Of a stretch of DNA of 64,000 bases, positions 22,901 to 33,050 are shown piece after piece (within the stretch, counting starts at the first letter, position 1; the number at the start of each line of letters is the position of its first letter). Position numbers and translations under genes: made by a program. Below the pieces are notes generated by a model. That model was not told the origin of the DNA and searched no databases. It worked only from the letters and a program-made list of their open reading frames with translations. This DNA comes from Fistularia commersonii (taxonomy: Eukaryota > Chordata > Actinopteri > Syngnathiformes > Fistulariidae): the NCBI GenBank assembly GCA_037954325.1, contig JBBMNZ010000030.1:1364501-1428500 (forward strand). Reading direction: 5' to 3'.

Positions 22901-25900
22901 AAATTACCTTCACGTAATGAAGGTAGTAACATGAAAGAAACAGCATGAAATTGCCCAAAATATGTTACCAAAAAAACAAACAAGGTGAGTGGTTAGAAGA
23001 AAATAAAGATTAAATCTGCAATCTCGGGAGAACTGGCAGAGAAAACGCCAAACAAAAAGCAATATCGGTTACCATGGCAACATTAACATCTAGAACCGAG
23101 CTAGCCGGGTTTAGCCCGCTAATAACAACTAGATCAGGCCGCGCCATTTCACGCATCGGCTGCCACAAGCTAGCGTTTGGAAAATAAAACAGCCAGAAAC
23201 AAAAGTTGCCGCGAACTGTGAGACGGCAGAAGCGCCAAAGCTGCATTTTAGAGAAAATATCAAGATTCCAAGCTAAGTTACGGGTTCATCGCGACAGGTG
23301 ATACATGAGCATCGCGCAGGCTACGCATTATTTACAGTGAACGGCTAGCTAATGAAATGACACCCTTCTTATTTATTATTATTTTTTGATAGTGCAAAAT
23401 TATTGTAATTGCCTAATATAATCATATTCAGATTAAATTATGTGACAAAAGTTTTTTATGCTGAAACATTTTCATGCATAAAACCGGTTTTTGGTATAAA
23501 AAAGCATTAGACAATACTTGAATGTAATATTAATATAATCATAAATAAATGATAATAAATAATAAATAAATGATAATAAATAATATTGATAATAATATTG
23601 AATTTCTCTTCAGAGTAGGGCAGAGTAACTTATAATCTACCATTTTTATGTGAAAAAAAAACCTCAATATTATTAACTATTGAGCTTCTATTTATTTACA
23701 AAATAAATGTGCATCTTGAAGGAAGGTGAGTTTTTCGGTCAAACCGGACAAACGCAACGCGGGCGGCGGTCGAAACATTCACGGATCACGGTGACGTGAA
23801 GGTGGACAAAAAGAAAAAAAAAAAAGGTGGTAATGAAGTGGAAGTTCTCCCCTCGGGGGCTGATGGATGGCGAGAGGCGTTGTGTATCCTTCATCCCACC
23901 GAGGACGGGACGGCAGCGGCGGCTGCAGCTGAACTGTGCAGCCACCTTCTGCGCTCGCCATCCATCACCGCCGCCGCAGCGCCGCGACCTTTAAAAAGTT
24001 TAACACTGAATGAAAGCGAGGCCGCCAATCATCCCCTTCCAGAACAAACTTTTCCCCCCTCGGACCGCGGATGTTTTTTGCGCGACGGACGAACGACCGG
24101 ATGTTTCATTTTCACGGATTCGTTCATTCGTTCGACGTTTGCGTCGCTTCTCCTGCAGGTCGTCTCGTTCGTTTTTGAGCCGCGGCGCATATTTTACATT
24201 CGAAAAATCCCAAATAAATATGTCAAAAACAGTTTCGAACCAGTTGGAATGAAACCGTAGTCTCAATTTACTTAGTGTGAAATCTAATATATCTAATATC
24301 TGTAGATTCGTCAAGTTGCAATGCAAATTTCACACTGATGTGCAACTTTTCCAGCATGTCTGAAGACACGTCATCAAAATGTCTGAAAATGGTATGATTG
24401 GAGAGAACTGGCTATTTCTTTATCAACGCCAGAGCCGAGCATTTCTTCTCCAATGATTTAGCCGGCAGGTAGTATTAATGTTTTGCTGTTTGAATTTAGA
24501 GACGAGTTCAGCAACTTTATAGCGGCTTTCACTGCTTTCTCACTCGTCTCGGTAGTTTTCAACAACGCTGCCTGTTTGTTTACGCAGATACAAGTACCGT
24601 CATTTCCGGACGATGAGCCGCGACTTTTTTCCACGTAAACAACGATGCGGCTAATATATGGACTTTTGGGTGGGGGACGCTAACTAGCCTCACGATGCTA
24701 AAACGTTTATCCTCGTCACATCGGACCGATGAAATGATCGGGAAATTCTGAGTGCGTTCAACTCCGACACCGAAGAAGACGACTTTGACGGTTTTAGTGC
24801 GCTAAAACCGGTCTTAGATAGCGACCGGCTAGCTTCTGCGGCTTATATTGAGGTGCGCTTAATAGTCCAGAAATTACGGTACTTTTTATTTTAAAAATGT
24901 ATCACGCAAAGCGTCGCTAATCCCTCTGACACACAGACGCAGTGGTTCATTCCCCTCCCGTCGCCATGGAATGGACACGCTGCCCACATAGACATAGGAA
25001 GACACATTAATTACGTTGGATAAATAATTTTCCGACCAATCGGGTGAAAGTGGGCATTTTTCCACGGCACACCTGATGATCTCTCACGGCACGCTAATGT
25101 GCACAGCGGTTGGGAAACACTGAGATAAACGAAAAACATGCAGTCGCTCATTCACAATCATGGATGTTTGACGATTCGCCCTCTCATTCACACGTCATGC
25201 GAGACATTAAAACATTCCTCCACATGGAGACCTACAACCATTCACACACACGTTCACGTCATGTAGACACCACTCACCCTCTCGTAGAAAGACTGTTTGG
25301 ACTGTGGGAGGAACCCTGAAACCCTGGAAGCTCATTTATGGAAGCGACCGCAAGATCGGATCTCGAAGATCAAACTTCAACAAACAGCTCTGGTCACCTA
25401 GGAGGCTCCGTTCAGTTCCTGCGCTTCTCAACCGACATCTTCCGTCTGGTCCGACATTCAAACGTAGAAGAAAACAAAACCGCTTCTTGTTCTAAATGTC
25501 CAGGTGGGGTTACCTTGGCGGTGGCGTGGTTGAGCATCTCCTGCCAGGTGGGGTCCATGGTGTTCCTGTCGGCCAGAAGGCCCTGCTCGGCCACGTAGAC
25601 CATCTCCCTGGCGGCGGTGTGCATGGACACGGCCCGCTCGTATCGCAGCGCCGCCTTCTGGGTTTCCTGCTGGGCCTGGAAGGACAAACACACTCAAACC
25701 TTCTCGTCTTCACCGGACGCTCGTTCGTTCCGGTCGGGGGATTCGATATTTGTGCCGATTCGACGTGAACAAAGTTTGCTTCTCGGATCTTTTCGTCCTC
25801 GGGAGTTGTAATTCTTCTCCGGGACGTCAGAGTCCTGAGGAGGACGTGACACCCGCTAAAGTCGAAGTTCTGGAAGAAACCCCGGGATGCTCCGAGTCGA

Positions 25901-26493
25901 GGGTCTTCTTTGACCTTCTCCGAGCCGTCTGACCTCGGCTTCGCGGCAAGGCTTCTTCATGATGTTGAGGGAATGTCCTGCTAATCGGACGCTAGTCATC
26001 TCCACCTTCGCCAAATCACCAGAACTTTGTTGCTCAACCTGGACTTGGTTTTGAGCTTGCGTTTGGTTGCTCCGGCAACATCTCGCCTTTCTCCTTTTCC
26101 CGCTCCCGTCTCAGTTGCGTCCGGCAGATGCTGATCCGCCCGACGGTGCCATCGGACCACCGGCGAGGTCGTTTGAAATGTCGAAAATGACAGAAAGGCC
26201 CTGTTCTCGCCTCCTCCGCCAGGTCTCCAGGAGGTCTTCTGTCAGACAAACGTGCGTTGGAGGTTTATTTTTGCTTGTCAGATCTTGTTTTCTTCTCATC
26301 CACGCCCCGTTGCAGGCGTATGCTTCCATTCAATCACACCGACGTTACACTTCACGGATACGCTTCGTGCATTTTACAGCCCAATCCACTCGACAAGTGG
26401 AACACAGTCTCTCTCCAAAGCAACAACAACAACAACAACATAATAATAACAATGTTATCATCATACTAGAATATTAAAACAATAATCTGCAGC

Positions 26494-26528
<35 letters not shown>

Positions 26529-29500
26529 AGAGCTCTGGATTATAAAGAAAACAATGTTTTCAATCTTTTAGAACAGGGGTGTCAAACTCATTCTGGTCCA
26601 CATACGGAACCGGACCGGTAAAATCAGAGCGTAATTACCTGGAAGTAACACTGAGTCCAAATGTTTCCTTTGTTTTAGTGCAAAGGAGAGAAGATAAAGA
26701 TAAAAATCTATGTCAGGGGTGGGCAAACTACGGCCCGCGGGCCACATCTGGTCCGTTGGTGTTTTTAATCCGGCCCGCAAAAGATTGCATGTTTGTATCT
26801 ATGAATATTTGAGCGGGAGATAACAGGAGATTATTTCAGTTTTGTAGCGACTTAAGAACACTTGAGAATTTTCCTGAGCTGAATGATTGTCTTTGTGATT
26901 TAGCCTCTACTCTGGACAAACTGACACACATGAACGAGGTGCGCGTGAAGCTACAAAGGGAAAAAACAGTTTGTGCATGAAAAGCAAGCCAACGTCAGAC
27001 CCCTCAAAACCAAGCCGGTTTCATTTTCAAAGCAAATATCAGACGAGTCTGATATCTACAGTTTGCAAATGCGTTTTTTATTTATATGTATCATATCTTG
27101 ATATGAGCCAAAAAGTTTGCCCACCCCTGATCCATGTAATGAACTGTTCCTTTAAAAAAAACAATAGATTCATGAAGAAAAGTAAGTGCAATTATAACAA
27201 CGCGACGCCTCAGTTCTCTTTTTTGACGAGGAATTCTTGCTGTTGAAAGTGTCGGGCTACGTTTCAAATATTAAGTAAAAACGCTATTTACAGACCCGGA
27301 AGCCACATTGCTGCCATCTGCTGGAAGTTGCGAGTCACATGGTGTTGCTACATGTTGCTAACACTGACTAAAGCAGTGCAAACCTAGCAGACAATATGGG
27401 AACTGCATTTTTATTTAACCCTTGCGCGATCTTAACATTGTGTTTATTCCCCTTGTCTTAGGGGTCAAAAATGACTCATAGGAAATTACTCATTAATTCC
27501 TCTTCCTTAAGCCAAAGGGAATATTCAAATGTTTGTACTTTTTAAGAGCTTAAAACACTCGATAGCCTTAACCTTGACACTTTTATTATTTTATTGTATT
27601 TCTTATTCTCCCTCCTTCCTACTATTATCTATTATTGTTATGTTTTGCTTGAAACTCTGGCACAACAATTTCCTTCGGGATAAATAAAGTCGATCTTATC
27701 TTATCTTAAGACAATCTTTGTACCCTAGTGGTTTACAGCTCACATGCAAACATAAACCAAAAAGAAGTATCACTTTTTCAAATTATGGGATCTCTTTAGG
27801 AAAAGTCATAAAATCTCAAGTTGGAAAGTGGGTCACTTTTGACCTGCGAGGCAACACAAGGCTTCAAAAAAAAAAATCATGATTTTAAAGTGTTTTCAAA
27901 AAAAATCGAAGAATTATTCCACGGGCTGGATTGGACCCCCTCGTGGGCCGGTACCGGCCCGCAGCCCGTACGTTTGACACTATCAAAGTATCTTTGAAAA
28001 GATACTTCTGTCGCTCGTCCAGATGACGGACACTCGGTGAGCTTCGCTCCTGGAGAGCAACATCTGTGTCCGTTCAGGATAGTTTCAAAGTCAGGAATAA
28101 TCAGCCGACTCGGAGGCTGAGCGCCCGCAGAGGAAGCGCGGCGACAGGTTTAAGCGACTGGACTGCTGACAGACTTAAGACTGCTTTTCCTGAGGTAGCA
28201 TGAAATAATGTAGTAAATATTGCTAATTTTTCATTGTTTTCTCCTCCGGCTTTGTGACTGCAGCTGTATTACGGTTCAGCTTAATAGGCTATTATTTGCT
28301 TTACTGCTTTCAATTAGACCCCTGATCTTTCCTCACGCGATTTTTATTTGTTCAATTACAGTTTCAAATGACTCTTCGCCGTGCTGATTAAACATGATTG
28401 CCGCTCCTGCCCTCTCATTCAAGGGTTAAAAGTTTCCAACAATTAATGAAGCTTCATTAAGGACAAATCATTTCATCTAAGCGGTTGATTACGGCAGATG
28501 AACTCAATGTTTTCCCTCCCAAGTACTGTATTGAGGGCATATGGAGCAGCTGGTCTTAACACTCTCTATGATAACATAATGGTGCAATTAACTAATCGGA
28601 ATGACCTTTTATAGCAAAATAAAAGCATTTCACTGGATGCACACGTGTTTGGAGGAACACGTTCACATTTTTCAGTCTCCAAAATCCCCTTTATGTCTCG
28701 GTGGCTAACGGGCTAGCTGGGTCGGGGTGAAAGTGAACCTTTTGCGATTGGACTGGGAATAGTTCAGGCTCATGTATGCTCGGCATAAACATGAAAATAT
28801 GATGCTAAACGGGAGACAGCGGAGGCGGCGTTGCAAATGACGATGGTCTAGAACAGGGGTCGGCAACCCGTAACACCCAAAGAGCCATTTGGACCCGGTT
28901 TACTCGGAAAAGAAAACACTGGGAGCCGCAATTGCTTTTTGACGTCTAAAATAAAGGTACCGCTGTGTATATTGCTTTTTATTACCTTTACACTTTGTAT
29001 AAACAAGTGTGTAGTGTGTTGCTTCTGAAATTCACAAAGTATTACGGAGAAAATTAAGTTTTATTTATGTAATGAACTCATTTTGAGCTTTGGGCTTTCA
29101 GAGCGTTTAGCGGAGCCTTGACCTGAATTTTAAAAATAAATCGGGAAAAAAATCACTGTGTCAGTAAACAATAAAAAATAAATATTTGCAAAATATCTTC
29201 ATAAATATTTATTTTACCTGGTTTATGGGACTTCTGCTCCTGAACTTCTGCACACAGCATCTGCAAATCGGGACTTTACCGGCCGGCGGGAAAACCGGCT
29301 TCCGCCAGTGTGACGTTATTTTGAGCGGCGAAAAATAATAAATATAATTTTATTTAATATTTCAAGATCACAATCGTCTTCAAACTTAGACCTAAAAGTT
29401 AAAAAAAGGAATTAACACAAATGAAATATTCTTCAATTAAATATTTATGATATATTTTCCCAAGCCACTCGGAGCCGCGGTGTAAAGACGGGTTGCCGAC

Positions 29501-31112
29501 CCCTGGTCCAGAACATCTAACCTCCCTGATCCCCTCCGTCCTCCTAACTCCCAAAGACAACCTCCGCATCTTCAACTCGCCCACCATTGTGGATGTAATG
29601 ATTTTTAAGGCTTCGTCACAGGTGATTGAAAAAAGACAGGAGCGCACCTCCTTGGCCAGCCTCCGTGCCTCGTAGTAAGGTCTCGCTTTGTCGATGCAGG
29701 CGCCAAGCTGGGAACCTTGAGTGTTCAGCTTCCTGGCAGAGTTGGTGAGGATCCTCCTGTAGCCGGACCTGGCATCCTGCAAAACACACACATGCGTTTA
29801 GCCCTGCCAGGACGCAGAGTTAGAGATATATTCGCCGGGACGGATTTCTTACGTCCAGCTGCAGCTCCAGCTTGTTGATCTCATCGCTGGCCTGATTGAG
29901 ATGCTCCAGCTCCTCCTGGAGACACAAAGCAGTGATAGGATTAAACGTTAAATATGAGGTTCGACTGTTGTATTGTTTCGTAGACTTTTTTTTATTATAC
30001 AAAATTATTGCTGGACTCCAGATCATGAGTTCTTTACAGATTCCCTTCAATTCCCATTTCCCTTGAATAGGAAATCGCCATCATTTGGCACCTTGTCAAA
30101 TACATAATCAGCCAGAAGCTATTTGAAAATCCAATATTCAAAACTAGCAGCAACAATAAAACACAACATAATTAAATAAAAATCAAGCTTAAAGTTCCCT
30201 GAAGACATTTGTGAATTCAATTTTAAAAAGAACTAGCAATTAAAAAAGTATCAAAAGCGTCACATATTTTTTCCACTTCGTCCCTTTTACTATTTTTAAT
30301 TGCTTCTCTTCATCTGCATTTTGTTTACATGCATGCCTGTAGTATTATTGTTACAATAAAAATAATAGTAATTATTATTATTATAATTATTATTATTTTT
30401 AATTCCTCTTCCTTCAGCTGCAGGGAATCTTCAAATCTTTGTACTTAAGACCTTAAAACACTTTATTGCCTTGACTTTGACACTTAATAGTTTTATTTGT
30501 ATTTCTTAATCCCCCCCCCCCTTTTTTTTTACTGCTTATACAATTTCCTCCTATTATTTATTATTGTTATGTTTTACTTGAAACTCTGGCACAACAATTT
30601 CCTTCAGAATAAATAAAGTTCTTCTTATTCTTATTCTTATTTTATACAAATGAGATAAAACCAAACAATCAATCCGTTTATGTGTTCCCGGGTCGCGGCT
30701 CCGTCCCGGGCCGCCCCGGAGATGGAGCCGCCCGGGGGATGGAGCCTCCCGGGGATGGAGCCGCCCGGAGGATGGAGCCTCCCGGGATCTCGGTCGCTCT
30801 GGGCTCCCGTGAAACCAGTTGAAAGCCCCGGTTGTTCGCGTCTGAGCTCCGTACCTGAATCCTCGGGTCCAGTTCCTCCTCATACTTGGCCGCCCGCTCC
30901 TGCTCCTCCCCGGCGGGCTGAACCTGCTCTCCCTCCCCGCCGAGCTCCACGCCGGTTCTCCCGTCCCTCCCCGGCGCTGCCTCGTCGCCTCCCCGCCTCG
31001 CAGCGAAGCCGCTCCCGGCTGTCGCCTCTCCTCCCGGCGTCTCCTCCCGCAGTTCGGCCCCTCTTGGGTACCCCGCGCCGGTCGGACTTCCACGCGAGGC
31101 CCCGGGCTCCAT
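19346..31112 (-). CDS. sh3bp5l: SH3BP5L, SH3-domain-binding protein 5-like (6 coding exons)
   Basis: The family forms long antiparallel coiled coils that act as guanine nucleotide exchange factors for RAB11 in the cytosol and endosomal membranes (known for SH3BP5 and SH3BP5L). Coding exons in transcript order: 31112-30855, 29915-29853, 29776-29648, 25675-25514, 20488-20315, 19984-19346. They total 474 codons, all junctions are phase 0 with GT/AG, against roughly 390 aa in human. The diagnostic core is nearly invariant: ELDPRIQ, EELEHLNQASDEIN, ARPYYEARRLAKE, YERAVSMHTAAREMVYVAEQ, KSKPYFELKAQFNHILE, TRYSVALRNLEQISEQIH and the C-terminal QHHRSVSL. These match SH3BP5L rather than SH3BP5. The first in-frame ATG is 31112, inside a CpG-rich block. 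The extra length lies in an Ala/Val and poly-Pro-rich tail. The gene is transcribed in the same direction as gtf2h4 and polr1h. Confidence 0.95.
19418..19441 (-). repeat. coding (CCG)n tract, poly-Pro in SH3BP5L tail
   Basis: Perfect (CGG)8 on plus reads as a run of prolines on minus within PPEGPPPPPPPPQNK. A second, imperfect GGCGAC/GGCGGC tract at 19757-19795 encodes alternating Ala/Val and five alanines. Likely length-polymorphic. Confidence 0.85.
20090..20235 (+). mobile_element. pogo-like MITE fragment in sh3bp5l intron 5
   Basis: GCGGCTAAAACAACGACGCG GCTAACGTATGGA and CCTCGTCACATCGGAGCGAT match the middle of the complete MITE at 24597-24879 (CAACGATGCGGCTAATATAT GGA; CCTCGTCACATCGGACCGAT). 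Both termini are lost. Confidence 0.6.
20315..20488 (-). CDS. sh3bp5l: sh3bp5l coding exon 5 (residues 205-262)
   Basis: 174 bp between TTCAG and GTGTGT. Encodes VNEAEEERLRSEREHQRV through KSKPYFELKAQFNHILE, forming the turn and the returning helix of the coiled coil. Confidence 0.95.
20516..23099 (-). other. sh3bp5l intron 4, unique part
   Basis: No coding sequence recognised. Contains ordinary AT-rich intronic DNA with a T run (22467-22475) and a GTGTGTGTGTG stretch near 22652. CpG density is raised around 20640-21140 and 22280-22620, without recognisable promoters. Confidence 0.4.
23100..23515. mobile_element. hAT-like non-autonomous element, copy C
   Basis: From GCGCCATTTCACGCATCGGC, TGCCACAAGCTAGCGTTTGG to ACGGGTTCATCGCGACAGGT, GTGCAAAATTATTGTAATTG and ATAAAACCGGTTTTTGGTAT it matches copy A at 3640-4045. 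The terminus (AAAAAGCATTAGACAATA) is degraded. Confidence 0.6.
24225..25125 (-). mobile_element. hAT element remnant (ZBED/GTF2IRD2-type transposase) in sh3bp5l intron 4
   Basis: The block equals the reverse complement of 37897-38510, with a MITE inserted at 24597-24879. It ends at 25105-25125 with GCGGTTGGGAAACACTG, the typical hAT terminal repeat (CAGTGTTTCCCAACC on minus). On minus, degraded transposase pieces are visible, comparable to VNKQAALLKTTKTSEKA and ILPAGKIIGEEMLGSGIDKE in the other copy. Not functional. Confidence 0.7.
24597..24879. mobile_element. complete pogo-like MITE (283 bp) flanked by TA
   Basis: Termini CCGTCATTTCCGGA... and ...CCAGAAATTACGG are inverted repeats flanked by TA on both sides (24595-24596 and 24880-24881). 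The paralogous hAT copy at 38 kb reads AAGTACTTTTTATTTTA straight through this point, so the TA is the duplicated target. No coding capacity. Confidence 0.85.
25126..25350 (+). repeat. fish interspersed repeat in sh3bp5l intron 4
   Basis: CATTCACAATCATGGATG, CCTCTCATTCACACGTCATG and TGTTTGGACTGTGGGAGGAA, CCCTGAAACCC correspond to the widespread fish repeat that reads TTTGGACTGTGGGAGGAA. Related pieces occur at 12740-12950. Family assignment uncertain. Confidence 0.5.
25514..25675 (-). CDS. sh3bp5l: sh3bp5l coding exon 4 (residues 151-204)
   Basis: 162 bp between TTCCAG and GTAACC. Encodes AQQETQKAALRYERAVSM through PTWQEMLNHATAK. The TWQEMLNHAT block is a family hallmark. Shadow frames on the other strand here are not genes. 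Confidence 0.95.
25676..26565 (-). other. sh3bp5l intron 3, proximal part
   Basis: No coding sequence recognised. Contains (CAA)n at 26414-26439 and a (TG)n tract at 26497-26526. Confidence 0.4.
26497..26526. repeat. (TG)n microsatellite
   Basis: About 15 uninterrupted TG dinucleotides. Confidence 0.95.
26714..27129. mobile_element. complete nested hAT-like element (416 bp) with 8-bp duplication
   Basis: Termini CAGGGGTGGGCAAACTACGG and AAAGTTTGCCCACCCCTG are perfect inverted repeats over 15 bp. Flanking 8-mers ATCTATGT (26706-26713) and ATCCATGT (27130-27137) match at 7 of 8 positions, as expected for hAT insertion. Confidence 0.85.
27560..27715 (+). mobile_element. LINE 3'-tail copy (CTCCCTCCTTCC...AATAAAGT family)
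   Basis: Contains ATTTCTTATTCTCCCTCCTT, TTGTTATGTTTTGCTTGAAA, CTCTGGCACAACAATTTCC and TTCGGGATAAATAAAGTCGA, and ends in (TCTTA)n. At least five other copies are in the window: 30460-30650, 34480-34680, 48780-48940, 52140-52340 and the minus-strand stub 13058-13132. All are 5'-truncated tails of one non-LTR family. Confidence 0.75.
28060..28640. promoter_or_regulatory. candidate conserved non-coding element in sh3bp5l intron 3
   Basis: About 450 bp (28190-28640) free of repeats, low in CpG and rich in homeodomain-like cores and short palindromes (CAATTAGACC, AACAATTAATGAAGCTTCATTAAGG, GTGCAATTAACTAATCGG, ATGATAACATAATGG). The composition is unlike the flanking transposons. The call rests on appearance only; conservation cannot be tested here. 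Confidence 0.3.
28854..29505. mobile_element. complete hAT-like element (652 bp) with 8-bp duplication
   Basis: Termini CAGGGGTCGGCAACCCG and CGGGTTGCCGACCCCTG are inverted repeats. Flanks GTCTAGAA (28846-28853) and GTCCAGAA (29506-29513) match at 7 of 8. The interior (CCATTTGGACCCGGTTTACT, TTGAGCTTTGGGCTTTCAGA, GGAAAACCGGCTTCCGCC) is shared in inverse orientation with 39572-40145. No transposase. Confidence 0.85.
29648..29776 (-). CDS. sh3bp5l: sh3bp5l coding exon 3 (residues 108-150)
   Basis: 129 bp between TTGCAG and GTGCGC. Encodes DARSGYRRILTNSARKL through ARPYYEARRLAKE, which closely matches the family. Confidence 0.95.
29853..29915 (-). CDS. sh3bp5l: sh3bp5l coding exon 2 (residues 87-107)
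   Basis: 63 bp between acceptor CTCCAG and donor GTAAGA. Encodes EELEHLNQASDEINKLELQ plus LD, the first heptads of the coiled coil. Phase 0 at both ends. Confidence 0.95.
29916..30854 (-). other. sh3bp5l intron 1
   Basis: Between coding exons 1 and 2. 30380-30650 is a LINE 3' tail of the 27560 family (CTGCAGGGAATCTTCAAATC ... TTCAGAATAAATAAAGTTC followed by (TTCTTA)n), preceded by an (ATT)n stretch. 30700-30790 is a CpG-rich GGATGGAGCC(T/G) direct repeat of about 16-32 bp. Confidence 0.6.
30380..30650 (+). mobile_element. LINE 3'-tail copy
   Basis: Same family as 27560-27715: GAATCTTCAAATCTTTGTAC, CACTTTATTGCCTTGACTTT, CCTCCTATTATTTATTATTG, CTCTGGCACAACAATTTCCT and AATAAATAAAGTTCTTC with a (TTATTC)n tail. 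Confidence 0.75.
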
Positions 31113-31330
31113 TCCCCGTCCCGGCGTCCGCCTTGACTCTCCCCCCTCCGCTTCAGGGCAACCGTATGATTTTTCCACCGACTTCCAGCGGTGGTTGTCG
31201 GCGTCCGGTGGCCGGTGGCCGGGGAGGCAGAGCCGGTCTGCGCTCGGCGGAGGCGCCGCTGCTTCTTGCTAGCGCTAGCTAGCGGCTACACAACCCGGCT
31301 ACGGTTCCGCCCGTAGTTCACATGATAACA
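30690..31330 (-). promoter_or_regulatory. CpG-rich promoter and 5' region of sh3bp5l
   Basis: Dense CpG and GC-box sequence spans coding exon 1 and about 200 bp upstream (GGCGGAACCGTAGCCGGG on minus near 31290-31310). No TATA box is seen. It ends sharply at about 31330, where ordinary AT-rich DNA begins, marking the likely transcription start zone of this housekeeping-type gene. Confidence 0.6.
30855..31112 (-). CDS. sh3bp5l: sh3bp5l coding exon 1 (residues 1-86)
   Basis: Begins MEPGASRGSP and ends YEEELDPRIQ before the donor CAG|GTACGG. The N-terminal 75 residues are Gly/Glu/Arg-rich and poorly conserved in the family; EELDPRIQ is the conserved start of the coiled coil. The frame stays open upstream (to a GTG at 31178), but no other in-frame ATG is present in the 200 bp before 31112, so this start is preferred. 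Confidence 0.88.
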
Positions 31331-32489
31331 ACGCCACCATCACCGACCACCGCACTTCCACTTATTCTTTCCCCCTTTTTTATTTAAACGTATTTAAACA
31401 CGTTTTGTTTATTTTACTTTTATTTTTTTTTGCCCGGTTATGTTATCAGACGGCGCCCCCACTGAGAGTGGAGACTGAAGTTTGGCCGATGTACGTCCTA
31501 ATAATCGGGGCGGCTGGAGAGTTAAATTTTATAATAAAATACTATAATCTTGGGATCTCTAAATAGTAAACAAAACAGTTTTTAATTTTTTTAAATTTAT
31601 GTATCTTTTGAGATAACTGCAGATAACTCCAAAATTCCGCTCCAGGACAGGTGTTTACCGGATGGACACCCTTTGCTAAACCTAGCTCTTAGCTTAGCAT
31701 TTAGCAGTTAGCAAGAAGTTCAGTTTAATAGATTTAATCATAAAAAGACACATTTTTATTGAAGCTTTCACTGAGATTCCTAAACCAGAAAATATCACGA
31801 AACACAGGTTTCTTCTTTTTTTTTGGTAATGTCACGACATCCCATGTAATTAATATGAGAACCTCCCTTAGGTGTCTTGGTTTATGCAAAAATTGACTAT
31901 CTACGCCTTTATTTATTCATTTTCTTTACCTTATCCTCCACGAGGGGTTGCAGCGAATACACCGGCTCAGGGTCAACTTGAAAGTTTTGCAATTCCTTCA
32001 CGCGACGAAGGAATTTCGGCCACGTGCGAACGTGCCGAGGCACCGCAGACTGCAAAGCAAAGGCTCAGATATGCAAGACAAGCAAAGCCAAGGAGAAAAA
32101 TGAGTTGCCCAAACTTTACTCCTGGTTTGGAGTTTCTGGTTACTCCAAAAAAACACCTTTGCAGATTTTCCCCGACAGCAACAAACGCCGAGGGATGGCG
32201 AGGAGGCCGCGAGGTCGTCAGATGAAGGTAGAACAACGCAGATGAACCAAATACTTCTGGATGGAAGCAACAGCTTCTCATCGGGTTGTCCTGAACCGAC
32301 CGACACCCAACCTGCTTGGAGCGATTTACCTACTGTACATCTGACTCCGAGTTGAATTCAACCATTCTACTGAATGTTTAAGGACTGCAGAGGAAAAGTG
32401 GAGTGATTTTTCTGCTATGATTGACACCTAATATCTGAATAGGGAAAGTAATATTTAATCAATAGTGGACACCTGGGTTTCCTGTAGGC
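31331..32489. other. intergenic, no gene recognised
   Basis: Between the sh3bp5l promoter and the hAT remnant. A short fish repeat (TTTCTTTACCTTATCCTCCA CGAGGGGTTGC) begins near 31918. The plus frame 31872-32225 does not resemble any known protein. Confidence 0.4.
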
Positions 32490-33050
32490 CACATGTGTCA
32501 AACTCAAGGTCCGCGGGCCAGAAGTGGCCCGCCACATCATTTTACATGGCCCGCGAGAAGATCTTAAAAGATATGATTGTCTTAAAATAAACAAGTCATA
32601 CGTTTGCATTGACCATAAACTGCGTTTCCAACAATTCATGGCATTCATGTTACCATTAGATCGCAGTGAATCCGCATCAATGCCATTTTCAACAAGTGAC
32701 ATTGAGAAATCCAAAGGATCCTTAAATGTCCAGGAAGAGAAAAGTTGATGCAGATGGAAAGCTGTTTCAAGAAAGCTGGGAAGGCCAATACATGTTTGCG
32801 CTTCAAGGAGAAAAAGCGGTGTGTTTCTTGTGTTACGAGGCATCGTCGGTCGTCAAAGGGTAAAATCGTCGTCTGCATTTTGACACCAAACATGTATGCC
32901 AAAGTTAGCCTTCCAGAAAGACAACAAATTGTCCAAAAATGTCCTAGAAAGCCAAACTCCAATGGCAGCTGAATGTGTTCACAAAAGCTGCATCCGAAAA
33001 CACTGCAGCACTGGAAGCTAGTTTTAGAACAAAGCAATTAGCAAAAATAT
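32490..33050 (+). pseudogene. hAT transposase N-terminal remnant (BED-like finger)
   Basis: The left end CACATGTGTCAAACTCAAGG TCCGCGGGCC is the hAT subterminal type. From the ATG at 32727 the frame reads SRKRKVDADGKLFQESWE, then AVCFLCYEASSVVKG, a stop, and HFDTKH. These are the Cys-x2-Cys...His-x4-His pieces of the BED-like finger of GTF2IRD2/ZBED-type hAT transposases. After about 33010 the similarity ends. Stops and a small indel disable it. A shorter relative is at 42225-42440. Confidence 0.7.

Larger units (their letters stand above)
26574..27980. mobile_element. outer hAT-like element with two nested insertions
   Basis: Left end CAGGGGTGTCAAACTCATT and right end GCCCGTACGTTTGACAC are inverted repeats of the hAT type; the last bases of the right end are lost. 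Inside lie a second complete hAT element (26714-27129) and a LINE 3' tail (27560-27715). The GGCCCGC-rich subterminal motifs (GGGCCGGTACCGGCCCGC) are typical of Charlie-like hATs. Confidence 0.7.

Noticed and set aside
30680..31282. 200-codon plus-strand open frame
   Set aside because: Antisense of sh3bp5l coding exon 1 and its CpG island; no homology, GC-driven lack of stops.
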